A DNA stretch of 64,000 nucleotides from Rhizobium sp. Q54 (GTDB lineage: Bacteria; Pseudomonadota; Alphaproteobacteria; UBA2966; CAIVPW01), in assembly GCA_945947575.1 (NCBI GenBank), contig CAMEYM010000015.1:17589-81588 (forward strand), read 5' to 3'. Each line of letters opens with the position of its first letter. Within the stretch, counting starts at the first letter, position 1. A program made the position numbers and the translations under genes. Below are positions 34,470-43,180 of the stretch, piece after piece. The notes below the pieces were generated by a model. It was not told where the DNA came from. It saw only the letters and a list, made by a program, of their open reading frames with translations, and searched no databases.

Positions 34470-35672
34470 CTAGCGGGCCGCTTGCTGCGCTATCGGGCAG
34501 TCGCCGACGTAGGGATCGGCGTGGGCGGCGAAGATGCGTTCGCCGAGCTTGAGAGAGTAGGCGCCGTCGGAGGCGCGTACGACCTCGAACAGGTGGAAGT
34601 CCTGCACGGGGTAATGGTTGCGGCCGAAGCGGAAGGTGCCGCGCACCGACTCGAAGTTGGCACGCTCCAGAGCCGCGCGCAGGGCGTCGCGGTCCTCGAG
34701 GTTGCCGCGCGTCGCATCGACCGCGCTCTTGATGAGCATTGCCGAGTCATAGGACTGGGCCGCGTAGAACGACGGCGTGCGACCGTACTTGGCTCGGAAA
34801 CCATCGACGAAACGCTTGTTGGCGGCAACGGGCAGATCGGCGCCCCAATGCTGGGTGAGCTGGGATCCGGCGACCAGTTCGCCGATCTGGCCCAAGTTGA
34901 GCGCATCGATGCTGAACGTCGAGTAGAGCGGGATCTGGCCGAGCAATCCGGCTTGCGCGTACTGCTTGAAGAACTGCGTGCCGTAGTTGCCGGGGAAGAA
35001 GAACCACACGGCGCTGGGATTGGCGGCGCGGATCTTGGCGAGCTCTGCGGCAAAGTCGAGCTGATCCGGCCACTGGGTGTATTCCTCGGCGGCGATGGTG
35101 CCCTTGAAGGTGCGCTTGAAGCCCGCCGCCATGTTGCGCCCCGCCGCATAGTTCGGCGCCAGCACGTAGACGTTGGTGAGGTTGCGGCGGTTCATCACCT
35201 CGGCCATCGCCATCGGCGTCTGGTCGTTCTGCCACGAGGTCGAGAAGAAGTTCGGCGTGCACTGGACGCCGGCGAGCTCGGAGGGGCCGGCGTTGGCGCT
35301 GATGACGAACGCGCCGCCGTCGATGCCGGCGCGGTAGCTGGCCAGCAGCACGTTCGACCAGATGTAGCCGGTGACGAAGTGCACGCCATCGCGCTGCACG
35401 AGGCGCTCGGTCTTCTGCAGGCCGGTGTCGGGGTTCTGGCCGTCGTCCTCGTAGACGACGGTGACCGGGCGGCCGCCCATTTCGCGGCCGATGTGGTCGA
35501 GGGCGAGCTCGAACGCGTCGCGCATGTCGGCGCCGATCGCGGCCGAGCCACCGGTGAGTGTGGTGACGAAGCCGATGCGTACGCCTTCGCCGCGCTCTCG
35601 CGTCAGGTTGAAGACGAGGGCCGCCAATATGACGGCGAGCACGGCGAGGCCGGCCAGCGCGCGAACGTTCAT
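34470..35672 (-). CDS. livK: HAAT-family ABC transporter periplasmic substrate-binding protein
   Basis: This 400-residue periplasmic-binding-protein fold has a hydrophobic N-terminus (ALAGLAVLAVILAALVF) that looks like an uncleaved anchor rather than a clear signal peptidase I or lipoprotein signal. The ligand-binding start RIGFVTTLTGGSAAIGADMRDAFELAL is typical of Peripla_BP_6 proteins that bind branched-chain amino acids, amides or aromatic acids. It heads the livKHMGF operon. The substrate cannot be read from the sequence. It is divergent from the secreted protein at 35786. Confidence 0.88.
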   Translation of the reverse strand: MNVRALAGLAVLAVILAALVFNLTRERGEGVRIGFVTTLTGGSAAIGADMRDAFELALDHIGREMGGRPVTVVYEDDGQNPDTGLQKTERLVQRDGVHFVTGYIWSNVLLASYRAGIDGGAFVISANAGPSELAGVQCTPNFFSTSWQNDQTPMAMAEVMNRRNLTNVYVLAPNYAAGRNMAAGFKRTFKGTIAAEEYTQWPDQLDFAAELAKIRAANPSAVWFFFPGNYGTQFFKQYAQAGLLGQIPLYSTFSIDALNLGQIGELVAGSQLTQHWGADLPVAANKRFVDGFRAKYGRTPSFYAAQSYDSAMLIKSAVDATRGNLEDRDALRAALERANFESVRGTFRFGRNHYPVQDFHLFEVVRASDGAYSLKLGERIFAAHADPYVGDCPIAQQAAR

Positions 35673-35785
35673 GGGGTCTGTGCTCCCTGGGAAGGGTGCG
35701 GATAGTATCTCAAGGATCGCGCGGCCGCACCGCGCGCCGTGTCGCGGTCCTGTGATAGAAAACTGGGCCCCCGGAGGATCGAGAT

Positions 35786-36364
35786 ATGCATATGCGTGCG
35801 TGGCCCAGCGTCCTCGGTGTGGCGGTGGCGATTGGCTTAGCGGCGGCCGCGATGGCGCAGCAGGCGCCGAGCCCGAAGCGCCCCGTGGCCGAGCGGGCCA
35901 ACCCCGACGACAAGGTCGGCACCATGACGGCGCGCTTCATCGACGGCGGCTGGGACGGCATCACCATCCCGGCCCACCAGGTGTGCAAGAAGTTCGGTGG
36001 CAGCGGCACGACGCCGCGCCTCGCCCTCGACGGCTATCACACCGGCACCCAGGTGATTCTGCTCGCCTTCAACGACGACACCTTCGAGCCGATGAACAAC
36101 GGCGGCCACGGCATCGTCGGCTTCCGCATCAACGGCAAGTACGCCAGCACCGGCACGATGGCGGGCGAGGTCAACATCATCAGCCAGGGCAACTTCATCG
36201 TCGCCGACAACCGTGGCGGCGAAGTTCCGGGCTACCTGCCGCCCTGCTCGGGCGGCCGCGGCAACGTGTACTCGGTCACGGTGATGGCGGTGACTTGGGC
36301 CGACACCAACCCGCCCAGCTACCGGGTGCTCAACCAGACGCGGGTCGAGCTCGGGCGGTACTAG
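35786..36364 (+). CDS. Secreted protein of unknown function, weakly PEBP-like
   Basis: This 192-residue protein has a signal peptide ending AAAAMAQ|QAP. The mature part is beta-rich, with two cysteines (VCKKFGG and PPCSGG) that could form a disulphide. The segment IPAHQVCKKFGGSGTTPRLALDG...VILLAFNDDTFEP distantly recalls phosphatidylethanolamine-binding proteins, but the signature is incomplete. GGAGG eight bases upstream supports the first of two ATGs. Its stop shares CTAG with the convergent amidohydrolase stop. Confidence 0.7.
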   Translation: MHMRAWPSVLGVAVAIGLAAAAMAQQAPSPKRPVAERANPDDKVGTMTARFIDGGWDGITIPAHQVCKKFGGSGTTPRLALDGYHTGTQVILLAFNDDTFEPMNNGGHGIVGFRINGKYASTGTMAGEVNIISQGNFIVADNRGGEVPGYLPPCSGGRGNVYSVTVMAVTWADTNPPSYRVLNQTRVELGRY

Positions 36365-37746
36365 CGCGCAGCCGCGATCAGGGCGGCGGGGTCGAACACC
36401 ACTCCGGCGCGCACGACGCGCCAGATTTGCGTGGTGTTACGGATGTCGGCGAGCGGGTCGGCGTCGAGCAGCAATAGGTCGGCGGCCTTGCCGGGTGCGA
36501 TGACGCCGATGTCGTCATTGCGCAGGAGCAGGGCGCCGCTGTGGGTGGCGGCGACGATCGTCTCCATGGCCGTGAGGCCGGCTTGCACCATCAGCTCGAG
36601 CTCGCGATGCAGGCCGGGGCCGTGCAGGGTGCCGATGTTGCCGGCGTCCGAGCCGGCGGCGATGCGCACGCCCGCGTCGCGCAGGCGGCGCAAGTTGGCG
36701 GCGCTCTCGGGATCGAGGGGCGGCACCGGCGCGAGGAAGACGCCGCGCGGACGGACGGGTAGCTGGGCGAGCTGCAGGATGCTCTCGATCGCGGCGGGGT
36801 CGCCGGTGCGGTTCTCCATCGTGGTCGGGCGGAAGGCGAGGCCAAGGGCACGGGCATAGCCTTCGACGACGGCAAAGGTCGGCGTATAGACGACGCCTTG
36901 GGCCTGCAGCTGGAAGACGAAGGGCGCGTCAACGACGACGTCATCGACGCCATGCACGAGAACGTCGGCGCCGGCCTCGACTGCAGCGCGCGCGAGGCGC
37001 AAGTCCGTGGCGTGCACCGCGACGCGCAGGCCGGCGGCGTGGGCCTCATCGATGACGGCGCGGATCCACGCCATCTGTGGCGAGAGATCGGGACCGGCGC
37101 GCACGAACCAGATCTTGATGAGGTCGGGGCGTTGCGCCGCCAATCGCCGCACTTCGGCGCGCGCTTGCGCGGGGGTGGCGATCTGGATCATGGGCGGGTC
37201 GGCGACCGCGATCTCGGGCGGCAGGTAGGGCGTGAGCAGCGGACCTGAGACAGCGACGCGCGGCGCTGCGGGCGTGCGCGCGGCAAGGTCTCGGACGTCG
37301 AATGTCCACGTCGGGCCGCCGAAATCCACGACCGTGGTGATTCCACTTGCGAGGGTACGCGCGAGCGTGGCGGGGATTGCCGCACGCACCGCCGCGACCT
37401 CGTCGGCGTAGGAGCGGATGGCACGCAGGTCGATGACGTCGGGCCGCGCGAAGGCGCCGCCCGACTGGAAGAAGTGCATGTGCGAGTCGATGAGCCCCGG
37501 CAGCAGCCACTTGCCGCGCACGTCGAGGCGCGTCGCGTCGGCCGGGACCGGAACTACGGCGGAGGGACCCACGGCCACGATGCGGTCGCCGTCGATGACT
37601 ACAGTCGCGTTGGCGAGAGGAGGCGCGCCGGTACCATCGAGGACAGTGGCGCCCAAGAAGGCGATAGGTGCGGCGCCGGCGGTGGAACCGAGCAGCAGGC
37701 CGAGCGCGGCCGCGAAAAGACAAAGCCGCCGGCGTGCAGAACGCAC
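36361..37746 (-). CDS. Secreted metal-dependent amidohydrolase
   Basis: This 461-residue amidohydrolase-superfamily enzyme has a signal peptide (RRRLCLFAAALGLLLGSTAGA). Metal and catalytic residues are visible: HxH in SHMHFF, the probable carbamylated or bridging Lys in IKIWFV, His in VAVHATD, His in LVHGVDD and Asp in AAGSDAGN. The C-terminal strand VIAPGKAADLLLLDADPL completes the composite beta-sandwich. The pattern resembles imidazolonepropionase-like or prolidase-like members that act on amides, dipeptides or lactams; the substrate is unknown. It stands alone, convergent with the secreted protein at 35786. Confidence 0.87.
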   Translation of the reverse strand: MRSARRRLCLFAAALGLLLGSTAGAAPIAFLGATVLDGTGAPPLANATVVIDGDRIVAVGPSAVVPVPADATRLDVRGKWLLPGLIDSHMHFFQSGGAFARPDVIDLRAIRSYADEVAAVRAAIPATLARTLASGITTVVDFGGPTWTFDVRDLAARTPAAPRVAVSGPLLTPYLPPEIAVADPPMIQIATPAQARAEVRRLAAQRPDLIKIWFVRAGPDLSPQMAWIRAVIDEAHAAGLRVAVHATDLRLARAAVEAGADVLVHGVDDVVVDAPFVFQLQAQGVVYTPTFAVVEGYARALGLAFRPTTMENRTGDPAAIESILQLAQLPVRPRGVFLAPVPPLDPESAANLRRLRDAGVRIAAGSDAGNIGTLHGPGLHRELELMVQAGLTAMETIVAATHSGALLLRNDDIGVIAPGKAADLLLLDADPLADIRNTTQIWRVVRAGVVFDPAALIAAAR

Positions 37747-37795
37747 GCCAGCGGCTGAGCTCAGGCGCCTGCGCGAAGCGCGCGGCGCGAGGAAC

Positions 37796-37945
37796 CTAGT
37801 GGTGGCCGTGGCCGCTGTGGCTTTGGGTCGGGTTGCCCATCACCGCGTCGCGCTTGGCCATCCAGCCCTTGAAGATGAACATCAGGCCGCCGAGGACCAC
37901 GAGAGTCCCCGCCATGAACGCCCACAGAATGAAAACTTCCGGCAT
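37796..37945 (-). CDS. 49-residue membrane protein with His-rich tail
   Basis: This short gene has AAGGGG six bases before its ATG. It codes for one transmembrane helix (FILWAFMAGTLVVLGGLMFIF), a basic cytosolic-type segment (KGWMAKRDAV) and the tail HSGHGHH. The helix starts three residues from the N-terminus. The histidine cluster could bind a metal ion, but this is inference. It lies 50 bases upstream of the amidohydrolase on the same strand. No family is recognised. Confidence 0.6.
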   Translation of the reverse strand: MPEVFILWAFMAGTLVVLGGLMFIFKGWMAKRDAVMGNPTQSHSGHGHH

Positions 37946-38077
37946 GTCCTACCCCTTGTTTGACTCTCCGGGGTCGCCCCCGCGCGGCGCCCAGCGGCAG
38001 CCAGCGGCCATACAATCGTTCAAGAAGGCGCCGAAATCAACCGGCCGTGAGAACTTGTTTTCGGCCGCGCGACGGCC

Positions 38078-38713
38078 CTAGCAGGGGTACTTCTGCGCCA
38101 TGGCCGTGAGAACCAAGCTGGCCGAGGTGTGGATCTGCAACTGGTCGAGGTGCTCGCCCAGGTACTTGAGCACGTTCAGCCGCCACTCGGCCAAGGTGCT
38201 GGCTTCGGGGAGGCACACGAACTTCGACGGGATGCTCTGCCAATCGACGAGGGTCTGGTGGGCGTCGAGCACCGCGAACAGGATCGGCTCGCACAACGCG
38301 AAATTGGTGCACTGGGTGGCGAGATCGACCCCGTCGCGGGGTGCAAAGAGTGATGTGGTCGTCGCGATCCCGGTGCCACAGCGATAGGCGACTTGCATCG
38401 CGTCGAGAGTGAGGCTGCCCGCGCTCGCCGGCAGGCGATCGGGGCGCGCGCTCAACGCATTTGCCACCGTGCGCCAAACGGCAGCCGGATCCTGCGGCTG
38501 GACGGCGCAGACTCGCGGGCGGACGTTGCTCCAGACGTGCAATGTGTCGTAGGCATCGACGAGGGCGCGCATGTACAGCTCGCACAATGTGGCATTCGCG
38601 CAGTTCTGCAGAAGGTCCGCGCCCGAGTAGCCACGCGGCAGGGCGGCGCTATCACGCGGGGCAATGGTGGCAGCCGCAGCCACCAGGGCGGCGGCAAACA
38701 GAAGCGCTCGCAT
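38078..38713 (-). CDS. Secreted protein with two Rap1a/Tai-like domains
   Basis: This 211-residue protein has a signal peptide ending near RDSAALPRG. Two repeats follow. The first runs from LLQNCANATLCELYMRALVDAYDTL to VAYRCG and the second from LATQCTNFALCEPILFAVLDAHQTL to AQKYPC, each with a C...C start and a central VC(A/L)P element. The pattern fits the Rap1a/Tai immunity family, small secreted proteins of which some neutralise type VI amidases; most family members have one such unit. No effector gene is adjacent, so the role is open. Confidence 0.65.
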   Translation of the reverse strand: MRALLFAAALVAAAATIAPRDSAALPRGYSGADLLQNCANATLCELYMRALVDAYDTLHVWSNVRPRVCAVQPQDPAAVWRTVANALSARPDRLPASAGSLTLDAMQVAYRCGTGIATTTSLFAPRDGVDLATQCTNFALCEPILFAVLDAHQTLVDWQSIPSKFVCLPEASTLAEWRLNVLKYLGEHLDQLQIHTSASLVLTAMAQKYPC

Positions 38714-38799
38714 TTCGGTGTCGATCTCCCGGGAGCACCCTAGCGGGTCGGTCCGGGCGCTGCAACAATAGGGCAGGAACGAGTCCGCGAGGAGTTTCG

Positions 38800-40308
38800 A
38801 TGGGCCAGATCGTGATCCGGCCGGCGGCGGAGCTCGGCACCAAGTCGCGCCAAACGCGCAGCCATTTCCAGAACACGCTGCGGCGCAACATTGGGTTCGC
38901 GCTGAAGCGCGCCGGCGCGTCGTGCCGATTGGAACAGGACTTCGGCCGCGTTTACCTCGAGACCGACGCGCCCGCCGTGGCGACCCGCGTGCTGACGCGC
39001 GTGTTCGGTATCGGCAACTTCTCCGTCGTCGAAGCGGACTGCGCGCCAAACCTCGATGCCATTGTCGCGGCAGCGACGGCGACGTTCGGCCCGCGCATCG
39101 GCGGCCACCGTTTCGCCGTGCGGGCCAAGCGAGTCCGTGCCTTCGACCTATCGACCCAGACCATCAACGAGCGTGTCGGCGAAGCACTGCACCATGCGGG
39201 CGGCATCGTCGACCTCGGTCATCCCGAGATCACCGTGGGCGTCGAAGTGTCGCCCGAGGGGTGCAAGCTGTTTGCCGACCGGCTGCCTGGCGCGCAAGGA
39301 CTGCCGGTGGGAGTGGGGGGCCACGTCATCGCGCTGCTCTCCGGCGGCTTCGACTCGGCGGTCGCGGCATGGCGGCTGATGCGGCGCGGCGTGCGCGTCG
39401 ATTACGTGTTCTGCAACCTGGGCGGCGGCGCCTACGAGCGCATGGTGCTGCACGTCGCGAAGGCGCTGCACGACACATGGGGCCACGGGCACCTGGCGCG
39501 CCTGCACGTGGTTGAGTTCGCCGAGCCACTCAATGCGCTGCAGGCGACGGTACCCAAGCAGTTCTGGCAGGTGGTGCTGAAGCGGCAGATGTATCGCGCC
39601 GGGTCTGCTATCGCGGCGGCGGAGGGCGCGAGCGCCATCGTCACCGGCGAGTCGCTCGGCCAGGTTTCGTCGCAGACCCTGGCCAACCTGTGCGCCATCG
39701 AACCGGCCGCGACGTTGCCCGTGCTGCGCCCCTTGATCGGGTTCGACAAACAGGAGGTCATCGATGAGGCGCAGCGCATCGGCACTGCGCCGTTGTCGCG
39801 GCGCATCAAGGAGTACTGCGACATCGTTCCGAGCGATCCGGTCACCGCGACCACGCGGGCGCGCATCGACGCTGCGGAGATCAATCTCGATGGCGGGGTG
39901 CTCGCCGCCGCCGTTGCCGCGCGGCGCGAGATCGCGCTGCACCACCTGAAGCCCGCCGACTTGCGCGCGCCCTACCTTTTCACCGAGCGTATTCCCGGCG
40001 ACGCCGCGATCATCGACTGCCAGCCAGAGTCCGGCTTCGGCCGCTGGCATGTGCCGGGCGCGGCGCACTGGGACCCGGCCGCGTTGCTCGATCATCTCGG
40101 CGAGTTGAGCAAGGACCGCACCTACGTCGTCTACTGCGCCCACGGGGTGCAGTCGGCGGGCGTGGTCGAGATGATGCAGCAGGCCGGCTTCGAGGCGTAC
40201 GCCTTCCAAGGGGGGGGTCGCGGAGTTGCGCCGCCACCTGGCGGACGCCGCAGCCTAGCCAAGGCCCTTGGCACAAAGGGTAGTATCCCTAACCTATTCC
40301 TGCACTAG
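38800..40308 (+). CDS. thiI: tRNA 4-thiouridine synthase ThiI with rhodanese domain and apparent C-terminal frameshift
   Basis: This 502-residue enzyme carries sulphur to tRNA uridine-8 and, in many bacteria, to thiamine thiazole synthesis. It has a THUMP-type N-terminus, an ATP PP-loop (ALLSGGFDSAVA), the conserved EYCDIV cysteine and a rhodanese domain with Cys446 in VVYCAHGVQSAG. AGGAG five bases upstream supports the start. After FEAYAFQGG the frame passes through a run of eight G (40210-40217) into 30 unlike residues. Removing one G gives GVAELRRHLADAAA and a stop at 40258, the expected rhodanese end. It may be an assembly error, a true indel or a phase-variable tract. Confidence 0.88.
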   Translation: MGQIVIRPAAELGTKSRQTRSHFQNTLRRNIGFALKRAGASCRLEQDFGRVYLETDAPAVATRVLTRVFGIGNFSVVEADCAPNLDAIVAAATATFGPRIGGHRFAVRAKRVRAFDLSTQTINERVGEALHHAGGIVDLGHPEITVGVEVSPEGCKLFADRLPGAQGLPVGVGGHVIALLSGGFDSAVAAWRLMRRGVRVDYVFCNLGGGAYERMVLHVAKALHDTWGHGHLARLHVVEFAEPLNALQATVPKQFWQVVLKRQMYRAGSAIAAAEGASAIVTGESLGQVSSQTLANLCAIEPAATLPVLRPLIGFDKQEVIDEAQRIGTAPLSRRIKEYCDIVPSDPVTATTRARIDAAEINLDGGVLAAAVAARREIALHHLKPADLRAPYLFTERIPGDAAIIDCQPESGFGRWHVPGAAHWDPAALLDHLGELSKDRTYVVYCAHGVQSAGVVEMMQQAGFEAYAFQGGGRGVAPPPGGRRSLAKALGTKGSIPNLFLH

Positions 40309-40331
40309 AATGTGGGGACGAGGTTCCCGCC

Positions 40332-40799
40332 ATGTGTAGGCTCGCCTTCGTTCTGGTGCTTGGCTTTTCGACGCTTGCGCTTGCCCAAGAGGCGCGGCCC
40401 CCAGACGCTCGGTCCAAAGTGATCGACGGGCATACTCTTGAGATCGACGGAGCGCTGGTGCGCGTGTTCGGCATCGAGGCGCCCGAGCGCGACGAAACCT
40501 GTCGGGTGCCGCAAGGGCGCTGGTCGTGTGGCGAGTTCTCCCGCGCCGCTCTCCACGACCTCATCCGCAACAAGGCTGTGACCTGCACGCCGGTAGACTC
40601 CGGTCGCTACATGGGCATCACCGTGGCTCGCTGCACGGTCGGCGGCCGCGACATCGGTGCGGCCATGGTGTCGGGCGGCTGGGCGCTCGCCCAGCACGGC
40701 GCCTCACCGGATTACGTGCCGCTTGAGACGCGGGCGCGCACCACCGGCGCGGGAGTGTGGCGCGGCGAGTTGACCGGTTTCGGCTACGCGGATCGCTAG
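40332..40799 (+). CDS. Secreted staphylococcal nuclease-like (thermonuclease family) protein
   Basis: This 155-residue protein has a signal peptide (LAFVLVLGFSTLALA). The SNase core is visible: VIDGHTLEI, VRVFGIEAPE and a later GRYMGITVARC segment. Two calcium-ligand positions differ from the classic enzyme: the second Asp of DGDT is His, and the Asp of VDTPE is Glu. The Arg and Glu of the active centre are kept. It may have changed metal use or lost nuclease activity. It follows thiI and converges on pncA at CTAG. Confidence 0.82.
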   Translation: MCRLAFVLVLGFSTLALAQEARPPDARSKVIDGHTLEIDGALVRVFGIEAPERDETCRVPQGRWSCGEFSRAALHDLIRNKAVTCTPVDSGRYMGITVARCTVGGRDIGAAMVSGGWALAQHGASPDYVPLETRARTTGAGVWRGELTGFGYADR

Positions 40800-41437
40800 G
40801 ACTCGAGCCGCGCCGACTCCACCAGGCTAACTCCTGCCGCCGTCATCTCTGTGCGCGCGGCGGCCGCCGATCCGTTGAGATCGATCGCGCGCGTTGCGTC
40901 CTCGATCACCGTGGCGGTGAACCCCTCGCGGAGCGCGTCGAGCGCCGACCACTTCACGCAAAAGTCGAACGCCAGTCCGCACAGGTAGACGTGGTGGAAG
41001 CCACGGTCGCGCAAGTAGCCGGTGAGGCCGGTGCGCGTGCGCTGGTCGTTCTCATAGAACGCGGAGTAGGAGTCGATGCCGGGCCGGAACCCCTTGCGCA
41101 CGATCATCTCGGCACGCGCGCGATCGAGATCGCGGTGGAACTCGGCGCCGGGGGTGCCTTGCACGCAATGGTCCGGCCACAGCACCTGCGCGCCGTAGGG
41201 GAGCGCCGTGGTCTCGAACGGCTGCCTGCCCTGGTGGGCGGAGGCAAACGACGCGTGCCGCGGCGAATGCCAGTCCTGGGTGAAGACGACGTGGGCGAAC
41301 TGGCCCGCCAGGCGGTTGACGAGAGGGACGATGCGGTCGCCGTCAGGCACGGGCAAGGCGCCACCCGGACAAAAGTCGTTCTGGACATCGACGACGAGCA
41401 GCACATCCTGCTCGCTAGTGCGAAAGGAAATCGGCAT
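40796..41437 (-). CDS. pncA: Nicotinamidase (isochorismatase fold)
   Basis: This 213-residue hydrolase deaminates nicotinamide to nicotinate in NAD salvage. The catalytic triad is Asp17 (VDVQNDFCPGG), Lys115 (VRKGF) and Cys160 (CGLAFDFCV). The metal site is built by Asp55, His57 and His61 (TQDWHSPRH). The start ATG at 41437 places the domain at the N-terminus; a longer upstream frame is unlikely. Its stop overlaps the nuclease-like gene stop by four bases (CTAG). Confidence 0.93.
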   Translation of the reverse strand: MPISFRTSEQDVLLVVDVQNDFCPGGALPVPDGDRIVPLVNRLAGQFAHVVFTQDWHSPRHASFASAHQGRQPFETTALPYGAQVLWPDHCVQGTPGAEFHRDLDRARAEMIVRKGFRPGIDSYSAFYENDQRTRTGLTGYLRDRGFHHVYLCGLAFDFCVKWSALDALREGFTATVIEDATRAIDLNGSAAAARTEMTAAGVSLVESARLES

Positions 41438-41488
41438 GAGCCGGGATGCTAGCGCATCCCGCCACACGTGCGAGTCCCTCTCGCGCCC

Positions 41489-42781
41489 CTAGTGGACGGC
41501 GCGGCGCGCCGGCATCGGGTCGGCGCGCTTGGGCGCCGGCGCCTCAACGGCGTGCGGGCCATGCTCGCGCGGCGTGCGGCCGGTAGTCGCGGCTGCGGCT
41601 TTCGCAGGTTCGCGCGGGGTGTGGCCGACCTCGTGGTGCGAATCGGCGACGCCGGGATCGGCGAGCGCCTGGCTCAGGTCGACGAACGCCAGATCGGCGT
41701 CGGCGAGCTTGGCGCCTTGGATATTGGTCGGCGCCAGCTTGCCGGTGAGGTGGCCCTTGCCATCGCGCAGCTCGACCGGCCTGAGGATGGCGTAGCCGAG
41801 CTTGGCGCGGCGCAAGTCCGCGTTGGTAAGCAGCGCGCCCGAGATGTTGCAGCGGCGGAGATCGGCTTCGCTCAGGTTCGCGTCCCGCAGGTCCGCAAGC
41901 AGCAGTTTGGCGCCGACAAGGTTGGCGCCGGATAGGTTGACGCCGCGCAGCCCGGCGCCGCTCAGGTAGATGCCGGCGAGCTGGGCGCCCTGCAGGTCGG
42001 CCCCTTCGAGCACGGCTCGGGTGCCGAGGTTGCCGCCCGAGTCGAGCCACAGCACGTGCTCGCGCACGGCGGCCTGTATCTCCTCGGTCAGCTTCGCGGC
42101 GCCGAGGCAGATCGATGCCTCGCGCAGGTCGGCCGACGCGAGATCGACTTCGGCGAGGAGAGCGCCGATCAGCCGCGCGCCGTTGAGGCGTGCCATGCCG
42201 AGCTTGGCGCCCTTAAGGTTGGCGCCGCCGAGATCGGCGCCGGTGAGCGCAGCCGACGTCAGGTCGGCGCCGCGCAAATCAGCGCCACGGAGATCGACCT
42301 GGTGGCCGGTGGAGTTGCGCAAGTTCGCTTCCTTCAAGGATGCGTTGCGCATGTTGGCGCTGGAGATCTTGGCGTTCTCAAGGTCCGTCTGATCGAGCGT
42401 GGCGCCGGTCAGGTCGGCGGTCTGGATGCGCTCGCTGCCGAGCAGTCCGCCGGGGCGCAGGTCGGAGCCCGCCATGCGGGCGCTGTTGAGCTTGGCGCCG
42501 GCGAGCTTCGCCCCGCGCAGATCGGCGCGCTCGAAGTTGGCGCCGGTGGCGACGGCACGCTCGAAGTTGGCGCCGTACAAGTCCGCGGAGCTGAAGTCGG
42601 CGCGGGTCAGATCGCAGTTGTGGAAGTCCGCCCCGGACAGGCTCGCGTCATGCAGGTTGACGCCCGGGAGGCGTAGTCCGGACAGGTCCTGGCCGCGAAG
42701 GTCGGCCTTGGCCCCTCCAATTTGGCCGCGCACGAAACGGTCGTGGCGGACGAGGACGTTGACGAGTTCCTGAGGGGTCAC
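41489..42781 (-). CDS. Pentapeptide-repeat protein
   Basis: This protein of about 430 residues is mostly pentapeptide repeats A(D/N)LxX in several blocks (about residues 30-225 and 255-340), separated by a short helical insert (LTEEIQAAVREHVLW). Such repeats form a right-handed quadrilateral beta-helix; some members mimic DNA and bind gyrase, while most are of unknown role. The last 60 residues are polar and low-complexity. The GTG at 42781 is chosen because AGGAG lies eight or nine bases upstream; an ATG at 42850 has no such site. No signal peptide is seen. Confidence 0.85.
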   Translation of the reverse strand: MTPQELVNVLVRHDRFVRGQIGGAKADLRGQDLSGLRLPGVNLHDASLSGADFHNCDLTRADFSSADLYGANFERAVATGANFERADLRGAKLAGAKLNSARMAGSDLRPGGLLGSERIQTADLTGATLDQTDLENAKISSANMRNASLKEANLRNSTGHQVDLRGADLRGADLTSAALTGADLGGANLKGAKLGMARLNGARLIGALLAEVDLASADLREASICLGAAKLTEEIQAAVREHVLWLDSGGNLGTRAVLEGADLQGAQLAGIYLSGAGLRGVNLSGANLVGAKLLLADLRDANLSEADLRRCNISGALLTNADLRRAKLGYAILRPVELRDGKGHLTGKLAPTNIQGAKLADADLAFVDLSQALADPGVADSHHEVGHTPREPAKAAAATTGRTPREHGPHAVEAPAPKRADPMPARRAVH

Positions 42782-43180
42782 GGTGTTTGCTCCTAGAGGC
42801 TGACCTAGGAATGCCGCAACCCTGGGGTGAAGGTCTGTGAGGTGGCCCACAACCTAGGGGTCGGAGGACACAGGCAGCCCGTCTCTCGGTCGCGCCCCAA
42901 CCCTTGCCAGCTTGGCCTACGCTATACTCGCAGCAATAGAACCGAAGGTGGTGCAATTCAACGCAGGGTAGTAAAGTCTGCTGGCTTGTGGACCATTGGG
43001 GTCCCGGCCCGGCATGGGAGTGCCGAGCCAGGAAGGTCAGGGCGGGGGATGGGCCAAGAGGCCTTTTGCGATGCGGAGCGATGCGCCCGCACGGCGCTGC
43101 CGTGGCGGTGCGAACGGTCGCATGCCCATCACTTTGGCCGCACTCTGTGGACAATCGGCCGGTTATCCCGCGCGCCAGGT
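42782..43180. other. About 400 bases without a clear gene
   Basis: The region between the pentapeptide gene start and the OmpR-type gene end holds no supported gene. It has a -10-like TATACT (42923-42928), a hairpin CGGCA/TGCCG (43010-43025), and a short GGGCC-AAGA-GGCCT stem followed by TTTT (43051-43067). A small RNA is conceivable, but no known family is recognised. Confidence 0.4.
43051..43067 (+). terminator. Weak terminator-like hairpin
   Basis: GGGCC pairs with GGCCT around AAGA and is followed by TTTT on the plus strand. The stem is only five pairs, one of them G-T. Confidence 0.3.

Noticed and set aside
38800..40308. Second internal frameshift or pseudogene status for all of thiI
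   Set aside because: The PP-loop, the conserved EYCDIV cysteine and the rhodanese cysteine are all in one frame; only the last 30 residues are affected.
43021..43050. Resemblance of GAGCCAGGAAGGTCAGG to a cobalamin riboswitch B12 box or an SRP RNA core
   Set aside because: The ACC part of the B12 box and the GTCCGGAAGGAAGCAG core of SRP RNA are absent, and no flanking conserved elements are seen.
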